Source: Sphingomonas sp. IBVSS2 (GTDB lineage: Bacteria > Pseudomonadota > Alphaproteobacteria > Sphingomonadales > Sphingomonadaceae). Taken from it: a DNA stretch of 64,000 bases. Shown here one piece after another: positions 7,916 through 16,265 of this stretch. Location of the stretch: NCBI RefSeq assembly GCF_002127225.1, contig NZ_NFUR01000005.1:124001-188000 (forward strand), in the 5' to 3' direction. Position numbers and translations under genes: made by a program. The notes under the pieces were generated by a model. It ran no database searches. It saw only the letters and a program-made list of their open reading frames with translations, and was not told the origin of the DNA. The first letter of the stretch is position 1. Each line of letters begins with the position of its first letter.

Positions 7916-9547
7916 CTATTGCCGCGGCCCCAGGTCCGCCGGGATCGTCGGCAGATATTGCGGCGCCACCCGGGCGTGCGTCGCCTGCTCATAGGCATAG
8001 CCGGCCTTGAGCAGCAGCCCGTCGGCATAGGCCGTGCCGATGAAGGACAGGCCGGCCGGCAGCCCGTTCACCAGGCCCATCGGCACGGTGAGGTGCGGAT
8101 AGCCCGAGACCGCCGGCAGCTCGCTCGCCGAGGGGCCCTGGAACTGGTCGCCATGCGCCGGGTCGCTCAGCCAGGGCGTGCCATAGGTCGGCGTGACGAG
8201 GATCCGCGCGTCCGCGGCCTTCAGCATCGCGTCGATCCCTTCGGGCCCGGCCATGCGCGCCGATTTCTCGCGCGCCGCCAGATATTCGGGATCGTCCAGG
8301 CCCTTGGACTTGTCGGCCTTGATGAAGGTCTCCTGGCCGAAGAACGGCATCTCGGCGTCCTTGTGCGCCTCGTTGAAGGCGATCAGGTCGGCGAGCGTCT
8401 TCGCGCCCACGCTGGCTGGCGTGGTGGCGAGATAGGCGGCCATGTCGGCCTTCAATTCGGTGTGGAGCACCAGCCCCTCGGCCTCGCCCAGGCCCTTCAG
8501 CTCGGGCATCTTCACTTCGACCAGCACCGCGCCGGCGGCGCCGAGCTCGGCGAGCGCCTTGCCGAAGCGGGCGGCGAGGTCGGCCGCCATCTCGGGCTTC
8601 CAATAGCCGATCCGCATGCCCCTGAGCGCGTCCGGGCCCAGCCCGGCGGCATAGTCCTTGCGGTGCTTGTCTGCGTCCTTCGTCGCCGGGTCGGCAGGAT
8701 CGCTGCCCACCATCGCGCCGAACAGGATCGCCGCGTCCTTCACCGAGCGCGCCATCGGCCCCGGCGTATCCTGGCTGTGGCTGATCGGCACCACGCCGGT
8801 GCGGCTGATCAGCCCCAGCGTCGGCTTGAGCCCGACCAGCCCGTTCATCGCCGCCGGGCATACCACCGATCCGTCGGTCTCGGTGCCCACCGCCACCGCC
8901 GCCAGGCTCGCTGCGATCGCCGCGCCCGATCCGCTCGACGAGCCGCAGGCGGAGCGGTCGAGCGCATAGGGGTTCTTCACCAGCCCGCCCATGGCGCTCC
9001 AGCCGCTCATCGAGTTGTTCGAGCGGATGTTCGCCCATTCGGAGAGGTTGGTCTTGCCGAGGATGATCGCGCCCTGCGCCCGCAGCCGCGCGACCAGCGG
9101 CGCATCCCGACCGGTGTCGTTGTTGGCCAGCGCCAGGCTGCCCGCGGTGGTGGGCATGTTCTGCGTCTCGATATTGTCCTTGATCAGTACCGGGATGCCG
9201 TCGAGCGGGCCGAGCGGCTTGCCGGCCCTGCGCCGGTCGTCGCTGTCGCGCGCATCGGCACGCAGGTCCTTGGCGGGCGCGACGGCGATCACCGAGCGCA
9301 GCGTCGGTCCGGCACGGTCGAGCTTGCCGATCCGCGCGACATAGGCGTCGACGACATAGCTGCTGGTCATGCTCCCGTCGGCGAGCGCCGCGCGTAGCGC
9401 GTCGATCGACTGTTCCTCGACGGTGGGGAGCGGGCGCGGCGTTTCCTGGACGACGATATCGGACGGGGCGGGGGCCGGCACCTCCTGCGCCCAGGCGGGC
9501 ATAGCCCAGGTCAGAGCCACCGCCAGCGCCGTCATTCCCGTCCGCAT
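7916..9547 (-). CDS. Exported amidase (amidase-signature family)
   Basis: A 543-residue amidase-signature hydrolase. The Ser-cisSer-Lys triad is visible: the lysine in VLIKDNIET, the glycine/serine loop CGSSSGSGAAIAA and the nucleophile region GTETDGSVVCPAAMNG. The N-terminus (MRTGMTALAVALTWAMPAWAQE) is a signal peptide, so the enzyme acts in the periplasm or outside and is not GatA. The frame remains open upstream into the efflux gene, but the ATG at 9547 gives the signal peptide. Family members of this exported type cleave amides or small peptides; the substrate here is unknown. It ends with IPADLGPRQ. Confidence 0.9.
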   Translation of the reverse strand: MRTGMTALAVALTWAMPAWAQEVPAPAPSDIVVQETPRPLPTVEEQSIDALRAALADGSMTSSYVVDAYVARIGKLDRAGPTLRSVIAVAPAKDLRADARDSDDRRRAGKPLGPLDGIPVLIKDNIETQNMPTTAGSLALANNDTGRDAPLVARLRAQGAIILGKTNLSEWANIRSNNSMSGWSAMGGLVKNPYALDRSACGSSSGSGAAIAASLAAVAVGTETDGSVVCPAAMNGLVGLKPTLGLISRTGVVPISHSQDTPGPMARSVKDAAILFGAMVGSDPADPATKDADKHRKDYAAGLGPDALRGMRIGYWKPEMAADLAARFGKALAELGAAGAVLVEVKMPELKGLGEAEGLVLHTELKADMAAYLATTPASVGAKTLADLIAFNEAHKDAEMPFFGQETFIKADKSKGLDDPEYLAAREKSARMAGPEGIDAMLKAADARILVTPTYGTPWLSDPAHGDQFQGPSASELPAVSGYPHLTVPMGLVNGLPAGLSFIGTAYADGLLLKAGYAYEQATHARVAPQYLPTIPADLGPRQ

Positions 9548-9594
9548 ATGCCGTCCCCGAATCTCGTTGCGGGGCCAGCCTAGCGTGACTTTAC

Positions 9595-10758
9595 TCAGTC
9601 CCCAACCGCCACGCTCGCCTCCACCGACATGCCCGGCCGCAGCCGCACGGCCACGGGCTGGTCCGGATCGATCCTGATCCGCACCGCGATCCGCTGGGGG
9701 ATCTTCACGAAATTGCCCGTCGCATTGTCGCTGCGGATCACCGCGAACTCCGATCCCGCTGCCGGCGCCAGCTGCTCGACCGTGCCGGTCAGCTTCGCGC
9801 CGCCCAGCGCATCCACCCGGAAGCTCGCTTTGGCGCCCGGGCGGATCTTCGCCGTCTGCGCTTCCTTGAAATTGGCGGTCACCCACAAGGTCTGCGGCAC
9901 CAGTGCCATCAGCTGGGTGCCGGCCGTGACATATTGCCCGCGCCGCCCGCCGATCTCGCCCAGCTGGCCGGCCACCGGCGCGCGGATCACCGTGTTGGCG
10001 AGGTCGATCTCGGCGAGATGGAGTGCCGCCTTGGCCGCATCCACCGCGGCGACCAGCCCGCCCTTGTTCACCGTGACGCTGCGTATGTCCTCGCTCGCCA
10101 CCGTCCGCGCCGCCTGGGCCTGTGCCACCGCCGACTGGGCGGTGCGCAGGGCGGCGAGCGCCGCATCGCGGTCGCGCCGGGTGATGAAGCCCTGCTTCGC
10201 CAATGCGTCGATCCGGTTGAAATCGGCCTGCGCCTTGGCGAGCTGCGCCTGGGCCGAGGCGACCGCCGCTTCCTGCGAGCCATAGGCCGCGGTCTTGGAT
10301 GCCGCCTGTTGCGGGTTGTTGGCGAGCGCGGCCTCGGCGCTGGCGACGTTCGCCTTCGCCTGGTCGACGCGCTGGCGATAGATGCGCTCGTCGATCGTCG
10401 CGAGTACGTCGCCTGCCTTCACGGTCGCGAAATCCTGGACCGGCACGTCGGTGAGATAGCCGCTCACCTGGGGGCTGATGATCGTCACCTGCCCGCGCAC
10501 ATAGGCATTCTCGGTCGACTGGACGTTGCCGGCAAAGGGCCAGACCTGCCACGCCATCAGCACCGCGGCCACGCCTGCCAGCACCAGCAGCACCGCGACC
10601 AGGATGGCGGTCCAGGAGAGCCGGGGCGGGATCCAGCGGCGCGCGGCGACTTCGGGCGTGGGCGGCGGATCCGCGCCCTCGCTCGGCGCGGGCGCGGGGG
10701 CCGGCACTGGGGCCGGCTTCGCGTCCGCTTCGATCGCCGGGGTCGTCGGCTCAGCCAT
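9595..10758 (-). CDS. emrA: EmrA/HlyD-type membrane fusion protein
   Basis: The 387-residue periplasmic adaptor of a tripartite drug efflux pump. It has a proline/alanine-rich cytoplasmic N-terminus, one membrane anchor (about residues 50-72), a biotinyl-lipoyl half (GQVTIISPQVSGYLTDVPV), a long alanine-rich coiled coil (about 130-235) and the second lipoyl half with TVIRAPVAGQLGEIGGRRGQYV. The gene starts inside the end of the upstream MFS gene (8-base overlap), so the two are translationally coupled. No outer-membrane channel gene is present nearby, so the pump must borrow one. Confidence 0.9.
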   Translation of the reverse strand: MAEPTTPAIEADAKPAPVPAPAPAPSEGADPPPTPEVAARRWIPPRLSWTAILVAVLLVLAGVAAVLMAWQVWPFAGNVQSTENAYVRGQVTIISPQVSGYLTDVPVQDFATVKAGDVLATIDERIYRQRVDQAKANVASAEAALANNPQQAASKTAAYGSQEAAVASAQAQLAKAQADFNRIDALAKQGFITRRDRDAALAALRTAQSAVAQAQAARTVASEDIRSVTVNKGGLVAAVDAAKAALHLAEIDLANTVIRAPVAGQLGEIGGRRGQYVTAGTQLMALVPQTLWVTANFKEAQTAKIRPGAKASFRVDALGGAKLTGTVEQLAPAAGSEFAVIRSDNATGNFVKIPQRIAVRIRIDPDQPVAVRLRPGMSVEASVAVGD

Positions 10759-12424
10759 TCCGTGCTCCTGCTTGCTGCTCGGCGGCGGCGCGCGCCAGGT
10801 TCTCGCGCCGGATCCGCATGATGGGGATGAAGACCCACAAGATCGTCCCCGCCGCGATCGCCGCGATCAGCAGGAACGTGTCGTTATAGGCCAGGATGTT
10901 CGCCTCGCGCGTCACCGTCTGCGAGAGGATCGCCGCACCTTCGGCCTGGCGCAGGCCGGGGTCGATCAGCACCCGGCCATAGGCGCCGGCATTCTGCTGC
11001 AGGCGCTGCGCCACCAGCGGATCGCCGCTCGCCAGCTGGGCGACGATGGCGTTGCTGTGCGCCCGCTCGCGGATCACCTGGAAGGTGCCGAGCATCGCCG
11101 ATCCGAACAGGCCGCCCAGATTCTGGGTGATGCCGAACAGCGCCGAGAAGCTGACGAAATGAGTCGGGCCCTCGCGCAGTGCGCGGGTAAGCCCGATCAG
11201 CATCGCCGGCCCGATGAACAGGGCACTGGCGAAGCCCAGCAGCGCCTGGCTGAAATACATGTCGTGCGGGCGGATCAGGTTGGTCGAATCCGAATCGAGC
11301 CAGGCGCCCAGGCCGATCAGCGCCAGTGCGATCAGGATCGGCTTGCCCAGGAACAGGGGATCGAGCGTCAGCGCGCCGATCACCACCCCGGCCAGCGTCG
11401 CGAGCAGCACCACCAGATAGAGCATCCGCATCTGGTCGTTGCCCATGCCCAGCACGGTGAGCAGCCCCGACGCGCCGATCGTCTGTTCCGAAAGCACCAC
11501 GCGCACCAGGATCGAGACGAGCGCGAAGCGCACGATGTCGCGGCTCGCCAGCCAGCGCGTGTTGAGCAGCGGGCGTTCGCGGTGATGCTCGATCAGCCAG
11601 GCGATCGGCAGCAGCACGATCGCCCCGATCAGCGCCGGCGCGATCCACGGTGCTTCGAACCACCAGAGCGCCCGGCCCATGCCCAGCACCGCGCAGAGCA
11701 GCGCCATGCCGCCGGCGAAGATCGGGAAGGTGAGGAAGTCGAGCGGCTCGAACACCTTCATCCGCTCGACCGGGGGCAGCACGAGCAGGCGCACCGCGGC
11801 CAGGCAGAACAGGGCCAGGCCCAGCTCGAACAGATACATGGTCTGCCAGCGATCCGGCTCGAAGGCTTCGCTGGGGAAGAGCCGGGCAAGGGGGACGGCG
11901 ATCTGCGGCAGGCTGATCGCGATCACGATGCCCTTCAGCCGGTGCTCGGGCGTCCAGGCCTGGACCATGTAGAGCAGCCCCACCGTACTGCACGCCGCCG
12001 CCGCGATCCCGCTCAGCGCGCGCACCGCCACCGCCGTCGCGAAGCTGTGCGCGATCAGGTGCCCGGCGGTGGTCAGCGCGAAGGCGCCGAGGAAGATCTG
12101 GGTGAACAGCCGGATGCCGAACTGCTGGCGGAACTTGATCAGCACCATGTTCGCGCAGACGTTCGTCATCACATAGACGGTCGGTAGCCACTGGATCTCG
12201 GCCGAATAGAGCCCCAGCGATCCCTGCAGGGTCGTCAGGTTCGCGGTGACGATCGCATTGCCCAGCGAACCCGACAGGATCACCAGCACCGCCACCGATA
12301 TATAGGCTGCGCGCCGCAGCGGCGGGTGCCAGGGGGTAGGGGGCGAACCGGGGATCGGCGAGCGCTCGTGCGGGGCCGGCTGCCATGCCGGCTGCTCCCC
12401 CGTCGCTGCCCCGTTCGTTGCCAT
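10751..12424 (-). CDS. emrB: EmrB-like MFS drug efflux permease (DHA2 type)
   Basis: A 557-residue inner-membrane transporter with a cytoplasmic N-terminus of about 38 residues and around 14 hydrophobic segments, the length and topology of DHA2 drug:proton antiporters. The segment VTANLTTLQGSLGLYSAEIQWLPTVYVM corresponds to the TM1-TM2 region of EmrB relatives. A periplasmic loop late in the protein (HSNAIVAQLASGDPLVAQRL) is typical of this subfamily. It is the first gene of a two-gene operon with the adaptor. Sequence departs from EmrB in the motif C region, so the drug range cannot be predicted. No local regulator is present. Confidence 0.85.
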   Translation of the reverse strand: MATNGAATGEQPAWQPAPHERSPIPGSPPTPWHPPLRRAAYISVAVLVILSGSLGNAIVTANLTTLQGSLGLYSAEIQWLPTVYVMTNVCANMVLIKFRQQFGIRLFTQIFLGAFALTTAGHLIAHSFATAVAVRALSGIAAAACSTVGLLYMVQAWTPEHRLKGIVIAISLPQIAVPLARLFPSEAFEPDRWQTMYLFELGLALFCLAAVRLLVLPPVERMKVFEPLDFLTFPIFAGGMALLCAVLGMGRALWWFEAPWIAPALIGAIVLLPIAWLIEHHRERPLLNTRWLASRDIVRFALVSILVRVVLSEQTIGASGLLTVLGMGNDQMRMLYLVVLLATLAGVVIGALTLDPLFLGKPILIALALIGLGAWLDSDSTNLIRPHDMYFSQALLGFASALFIGPAMLIGLTRALREGPTHFVSFSALFGITQNLGGLFGSAMLGTFQVIRERAHSNAIVAQLASGDPLVAQRLQQNAGAYGRVLIDPGLRQAEGAAILSQTVTREANILAYNDTFLLIAAIAAGTILWVFIPIMRIRRENLARAAAEQQAGARNG

Positions 12425-12654
12425 CCCGACATAATCCCGCTCGCGGCGAAACGATCCGCCAAAGGACTGCCTCTAGACCCGGGCAAGTCTGATTGAATAT
12501 CGCGCAATCGGCAACGCTCGGTTGCGTGGACTGCAATCGTTCATCCGGGCAGCCGCATTGCTCCGGATCGAGAAGTGTCGGTTCCCTGGCGAAGCGCGCC
12601 TGCCTTATCCCTATGCGGTAATGGCCATCATCTGCGGTGCGATCGCGCGGCCGA

Positions 12655-12670
12655 CCACAAGCCCTTGTGG
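12655..12670. promoter_or_regulatory. NrdR-like box 1, inside a 14-bp perfect dyad
   Basis: CCACAAGCCCTTGTGG matches the outer arms of the NrdR consensus (CACAA-N4-TTGTG) but has GCCC where the consensus has a TATA-like core. The match is embedded in a perfect 14-bp inverted repeat with a 2-base centre (12648-12661 / 12664-12677), which would also fold into a strong hairpin. Confidence 0.45.
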
Positions 12671-12857
12671 TCGGCCGGATTCCTCCACGCGAAAAAAATT
12701 AACGTTCCGCGTTCGTTCCCTTGCCTTTCGGAAACTCTAGGAAAGTCCGCGCGTCGCGGCATTGCAGCAGATATGCAGGTGCCACGAACCGAGTCATTTT
12801 AGCGACGAAACGTTGTGGAAATTAACCATTTCGGGTCTTGTGCGCGGACTCGGATTG

Positions 12858-12873
12858 GCACAATCTGTTGTGG
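12858..12873. promoter_or_regulatory. NrdR-like box 2
   Basis: GCACAATCTGTTGTGG repeats the CACAA-N4-TTGTG pattern of the first box 203 bases further on, 211 bases before nrdA. Paired boxes are usual for NrdR, though normally they lie closer together. Confidence 0.45.
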
Positions 12874-13083
12874 TTGCACTGAGGGGCAAGCTCAAGCACT
12901 GGTGGACGTGGCGCCGCATACCCATATGCGGAACGGGTCGATTCGTGCCTGGGACGAAGTGCGATGGACATGTTTTGTTCTTCGCGCGCGGCCGCGTCGA
13001 TGCTAGGATCGGCAGCCCCTTCGAGTCGGGATTTGATGCCTTCCCCCGGGGAAGGCCGGTGAAGCTTTTCAGGGGTGAGAGTT

Positions 13084-15018
13084 ATGGAATTCAGGGACAC
13101 GGAAAACAGCGTGAACGAGACCGTCGCCGAAGCCCCCGCCACTGCCGGCAAGCCGGCCGCGAGCGATGTCGCCAAGGCGGCGCCGAAGGCGCGCAAGCGG
13201 AACGACAGCAAGGCCGTCGCGCCGCGCGCGTTCGATGTCGAGGTCGATCATTCGCGCGACGCGCTGCTCACCGAATTCGGCAAGGAAACGCTGCGCGACC
13301 GCTATCTGTTGCCCGGCGAGACCTTCCAGGACCTGTTCGTGCGCGTCGCCTCGGCCTATGCCGACGATCAGCCGCACGCCCAGCGCATCTACGACTATAT
13401 CTCGAAGCTGTGGTTCATGCCCGCCACGCCCGTTCTGTCGAACGGCGGCACCGGCCGCGGCCTGCCGATCAGCTGCTTCCTCAATTCGGTGCCGGACAGC
13501 CTGAACGGCATCGTCGACACCTGGAACGAGAATGTCTGGCTCGCCTCGCGCGGCGGCGGCATCGGCACCTATTGGGGCAATGTCCGCGGCATCGGCGAGC
13601 CGGTGGGCCTCAACGGCAAGACCTCGGGCATCATCCCCTTCGTCCGCGTGATGGATTCGCTTACCCTGGCGATCTCGCAGGGGTCGCTGCGCCGTGGCTC
13701 GGCCGCCTGCTATCTCGACATCTCGCACCCGGAGATCGAGGAGTTCCTCGAGATCCGCAAGCCGTCGGGCGACTTCAACCGCAAGGCGCTGAACCTGCAC
13801 CATGGCGTGCTGATCCCCGATGCGTTCATGGAAGCCGTGCGCAACGGCGAGGAATGGGTGCTGCGTTCGCCCAAGGACCAGTCCGAGCGGGGCAAGGTCG
13901 ATGCGCGCGCGCTGTTCCAGAAGCTGGTCGAGACCCGCCTCGCCACCGGCGAGCCCTATATCGTGTTCGCCGATCACGTGAACTCGAACATGCCCAAGCA
14001 TCATCGCGATCTGGGCCTCAAGGTCTCCACCTCGAACCTCTGCTCGGAAATCACGCTGCCCACGGGCAAGGATCATCTGGGCAATGAGCGCACCGCGGTG
14101 TGCTGCCTCTCCTCGCTCAACCTCGAGACCTGGGACGAGTGGAAGGGCGAGGCCGGGATGATCGAGGACGTGATGCGCTTCCTCGACAATGTGCTGCAGG
14201 ATTATATCGACCGGGCCGAGCCGGGCATGGAAAAGGCCGCCTATTCGGCCAGCCGCGAGCGTTCGGTCGGCCTGGGCGTGATGGGCTTCCACTCCTTCCT
14301 CCAGGCGCGGAACATCCCGTTCGAGGGCGCGATGGCGAAGAGCTGGAACCTGCGCATGTTCAAGCACGTCAAGGCGCAGGTCGACCAGGCCTCGATGGCG
14401 CTCGCCGTCGAGCGCGGGCCGTGCCCGGATGCGGCCGACATGGGCGTGATGGAGCGCTTCAGCTGCAAGATGGCGATCGCGCCGACCGCGTCGATCTCGA
14501 TCATCTGCGGCGGCACTTCGGCCTGTATCGAGCCGATCCCGGCCAACATCTACACGCACAAGACGCTGTCGGGCTCGTTCTCGGTCAAGAATCCCTATCT
14601 GGAGAAGCTGCTCAGCGAGAAGAGCAAGAACTCGGATGCGGTGTGGAACTCGATCCTCGAGCAGGGCGGCTCGGTCCAGCATCTCGACTTCCTCAGCCCG
14701 GAAGAGAAGGACGTCTACAAGACGAGCTTCGAGATCGACCAGCGCTGGATCCTCGAGCTGGCCGGCGATCGCTCGCCCTATATCGACCAGGCCCAGTCGC
14801 TGAACCTGTTCATCCCGGCGGACGTGGAGAAGTGGGACCTGCTGATGCTTCACTTCCGCGCCTGGGAGCTCGGCATCAAGTCGCTCTATTATCTCCGCTC
14901 CAAGTCGGTGCAGCGCGCCGGCTTCGCGGGCGGCGTGGAGGCCGACAACACGATCGAGAAGCCGCAGTTCAACCTGGGCGAGTCGACGGATTATGACGAA
15001 TGCCTGGCGTGCCAGTGA
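13084..15018 (+). CDS. nrdA: Ribonucleotide reductase alpha subunit, no ATP-cone
   Basis: The catalytic subunit of a class I ribonucleotide reductase, making deoxynucleotides. Of 644 residues, the first 50 or so are low-complexity Ala/Lys-rich sequence. The reductase core follows directly (DALLTEFGKETLRDRYLL), so the usual N-terminal ATP-cone that senses ATP/dATP is absent. Active-site residues are present: Cys131 (SCFLNS), Cys320 and Glu322 (NLCSEI), Cys340/341 (CCLSSLN) and the C-terminal redox pair Cys640/Cys643 (ECLACQ). The ATG at 13084 follows AGGGGTGAG. nrdB lies 1.7 kb downstream, separated by other genes, which is unusual for the pair. Confidence 0.96.
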   Translation: MEFRDTENSVNETVAEAPATAGKPAASDVAKAAPKARKRNDSKAVAPRAFDVEVDHSRDALLTEFGKETLRDRYLLPGETFQDLFVRVASAYADDQPHAQRIYDYISKLWFMPATPVLSNGGTGRGLPISCFLNSVPDSLNGIVDTWNENVWLASRGGGIGTYWGNVRGIGEPVGLNGKTSGIIPFVRVMDSLTLAISQGSLRRGSAACYLDISHPEIEEFLEIRKPSGDFNRKALNLHHGVLIPDAFMEAVRNGEEWVLRSPKDQSERGKVDARALFQKLVETRLATGEPYIVFADHVNSNMPKHHRDLGLKVSTSNLCSEITLPTGKDHLGNERTAVCCLSSLNLETWDEWKGEAGMIEDVMRFLDNVLQDYIDRAEPGMEKAAYSASRERSVGLGVMGFHSFLQARNIPFEGAMAKSWNLRMFKHVKAQVDQASMALAVERGPCPDAADMGVMERFSCKMAIAPTASISIICGGTSACIEPIPANIYTHKTLSGSFSVKNPYLEKLLSEKSKNSDAVWNSILEQGGSVQHLDFLSPEEKDVYKTSFEIDQRWILELAGDRSPYIDQAQSLNLFIPADVEKWDLLMLHFRAWELGIKSLYYLRSKSVQRAGFAGGVEADNTIEKPQFNLGESTDYDECLACQ

Positions 15019-15027
15019 GGTGAAGAT

Positions 15028-15079
15028 CTCTCTCCCATGGGAGAGGGGAAGCCGCGGAGCGGCGGAAGGGTGAAGGCGA
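15028..15079 (+). repeat. Palindromic repeat copy A1
   Basis: A perfect 16-base palindrome (CTCTCCCA/TGGGAGAG, 15030-15045) is followed by a second hairpin (GCCGC-GGA-GCGGC) and the tail GGAAGGGTGAAGGCG. The tail ends exactly at the start codon of the DUF559 gene and supplies its ribosome site. Copies A2 and A3 share this architecture. Confidence 0.8.
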
Positions 15080-15556
15080 ATGCGCCTCTATCGTGATCAG
15101 CCGTCGGGTACGGTGTCGCAGCTCCGCGAACTTCGTCGCAATGCGACGGATGCCGAGAAAAGGCTGCTTCGCTCACTGCGCGAGGCCTTCCCCGAGCGGA
15201 AGTGGCGATTCCAGGCGCCGGTTGGGCCTTACCGCGTTGATCTGCTTTGCTTTGCCGAACGGCTGGTGATCGAGGTGGATGGCGGACAGCATGCCGAAGC
15301 AATTGAATATGATGCGCGCCGTACGCGTTTCATCGAATCCGAAGGTTATCGCGTGCAGCGCTTCTGGAACAACGATGCGATGGAGAACATCGATGGCGTC
15401 CTGGCCCAAATCTCCCTCTCCTTCCGGGAGAGGGAAGGGGCCCATTGCGTAAGCAATGGGAAGGGTGAGGGCGTGCATTCGCATAGTGCGCCGCGCCCGC
15501 CCTCACCCCGCGCCGCTACGCGGCCTGCACCTCTCCCGCGGGGAGAGGGGGCATGA
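15080..15556 (+). CDS. DUF559 endonuclease-domain protein
   Basis: A 158-residue protein of the DUF559 family (PF04480), related to very-short-patch-repair and PD-(D/E)xK nucleases. The domain covers about residues 10-115: QLRELRRNATDAEKRLLRSL, then the nuclease core VDLLCFAERLVIEVDGGQH with its Asp and Glu-x-Asp, and RVQRFWNNDAMENIDGVL. Residues after about 115 are read out of palindromic repeats A2 and A3, so the functional protein probably ends earlier in ancestral copies. Its start codon abuts repeat A1. The arrangement of a gene enclosed by inverted repeat copies suggests a mobile or formerly mobile cassette. Its biological role is unknown. Confidence 0.85.
   Translation: MRLYRDQPSGTVSQLRELRRNATDAEKRLLRSLREAFPERKWRFQAPVGPYRVDLLCFAERLVIEVDGGQHAEAIEYDARRTRFIESEGYRVQRFWNNDAMENIDGVLAQISLSFREREGAHCVSNGKGEGVHSHSAPRPPSPRAATRPAPLPRGEGA
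15412..15473 (+). repeat. Palindromic repeat copy A2 (same direction as A1)
   Basis: Stem CCCTCTCC/GGAGAGGG, then a perfect 8-bp second hairpin (CCCATTGC-GTAA-GCAATGGG), then the tail AAGGGTGAGGGCG. It has the same layout as A1 but a different second hairpin. It lies inside the 3' part of the DUF559 reading frame. Confidence 0.8.
15498..15551 (-). repeat. Palindromic repeat copy A3 (inverted relative to A1)
   Basis: Read on the minus strand this copy begins with CTCTCCCCGCGGGAGAG, continues with the second hairpin GCCGC-GTA-GCGGC and ends with the tail GGGGTGAGGGCG, matching A1 almost base for base. A1 and A3 thus face each other across the DUF559 gene. Confidence 0.8.
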
Positions 15557-15558
15557 CC

Positions 15559-15822
15559 TCAGGCTTCTTCCTCGAAGATCTCGATCGCATTGGCCGCGGT
15601 GGCGGACAGGCGCACCTTGTCGCCTTCCACGCCGGCGACCAGGCCGACCGAGACATAGTGATGATGCCCGGCATGGCTGCCCGTCGCGCCTTCGATCTCG
15701 GCGGCGCTGTCCTTTTTGGTGAGCTTGATCCGGCTGCCCTCGACCTTGTCGACGGTGCCGACATGGACGCCGTCGGCACCGATCACTTCCATATGCTCCT
15801 GGATTGCACGCACGTCGGTCAT
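15559..15822 (-). CDS. DUF2171 protein
   Basis: An 87-residue soluble protein of the DUF2171 family, found widely in sphingomonads and relatives. The sequence follows the pattern of a PRC-barrel-like strand order: GVHVGTVDKVEGSRIKL, a histidine-rich turn (GSHAGHHHYVS) and GLVAGVEGDKVRLS, ending with an acidic tail. The ATG at 15822 has AAGGAG 9 bases upstream. It is the only minus-strand gene in the nrdA-nrdB interval and is convergent with the DUF559 gene. No function is established. Confidence 0.85.
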   Translation of the reverse strand: MTDVRAIQEHMEVIGADGVHVGTVDKVEGSRIKLTKKDSAAEIEGATGSHAGHHHYVSVGLVAGVEGDKVRLSATAANAIEIFEEEA

Positions 15823-15923
15823 GTCGGATCTCCTTGGGGGGATGGTTCGCACGCTCAACGCGCGCGGCGGCGAAACGATGCAGCTGCGCGCGCCGCTTCC
15901 CACGCACCCGAAAGGGGAATCGC

Positions 15924-16265
15924 ATGAATCCCGTTCGCGCCTCTTTCCGAGCCTTGGCGCTCACTGCCCTTCTGCTGCTCGCCGCCTGTGCGAAGCAGGT
16001 GCCCAGTGCCGTCCAGCCCGAAGCGCCGGGCTTCCTGCTCGGCCTGTGGCACGGCTTCATCTTCCCGGTCGCCTGGTTCCTGTCGCTGATCGTGCCGGAT
16101 GTCGCCGTCTATGCCGTGCCCAATAATGGCGGCTGGTATGATTTCGGCTATTTCCTCGGCATCTGCGTGTTCGGGGTCGGCGCCAATCGCGGGCATCGGG
16201 TCACCCGGGTCGTCTATCGCGACCGGGTGGTGCGCGGCCGGAACACCACGGTGATCGACCAGTGA
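15924..16265 (+). CDS. Small lipoprotein
   Basis: A 113-residue predicted lipoprotein. The signal ends at a lipobox with Cys22 (LLLLAAC). The mature part has a hydrophobic stretch (FLLGLWHGFIFPVAWFLSLI), a conserved-looking WYDFGYFLGICVFG segment and a basic C-terminal tail. I do not recognise a named family. The gene is the first of a tightly packed set with two small membrane genes and nrdB (overlaps of 4 bases each, then a gap of 5 bases), so nrdB is probably expressed from this operon. Confidence 0.75.
   Translation: MNPVRASFRALALTALLLLAACAKQVPSAVQPEAPGFLLGLWHGFIFPVAWFLSLIVPDVAVYAVPNNGGWYDFGYFLGICVFGVGANRGHRVTRVVYRDRVVRGRNTTVIDQ

Larger units (their letters stand above)
12425..13083. other. 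Long nrdA leader/promoter region without genes
   Basis: This 659-base stretch between the divergent emrB-like and nrdA genes holds no convincing gene; the short open frames in it lack ribosome sites and coding character. It contains two dyads of the same CACAA-N4-TTGTG form (12656-12669 and 12859-12872), a TTAACCAT half-site at 12822-12829 and several AT-rich segments, so it is probably a complex control region for nrdA. Confidence 0.6.

Noticed and set aside
12648..12677. The 14-bp perfect dyad as a transcription terminator
   Set aside because: It has no T run, lies between divergent genes where no transcript should end, and its core matches the second dyad at 12859, which favours an operator.
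12975..13009. TTGTTC and TAGGAT as an nrdA promoter
   Set aside because: The spacing of 23 bases is too long for a sigma-70-type promoter.
12762..14087. A plus-strand frame starting upstream of nrdA and continuing in another frame through it
   Set aside because: The 3' part lies in a wrong frame of nrdA and the 5' part has no coding signature, so it is not a gene.
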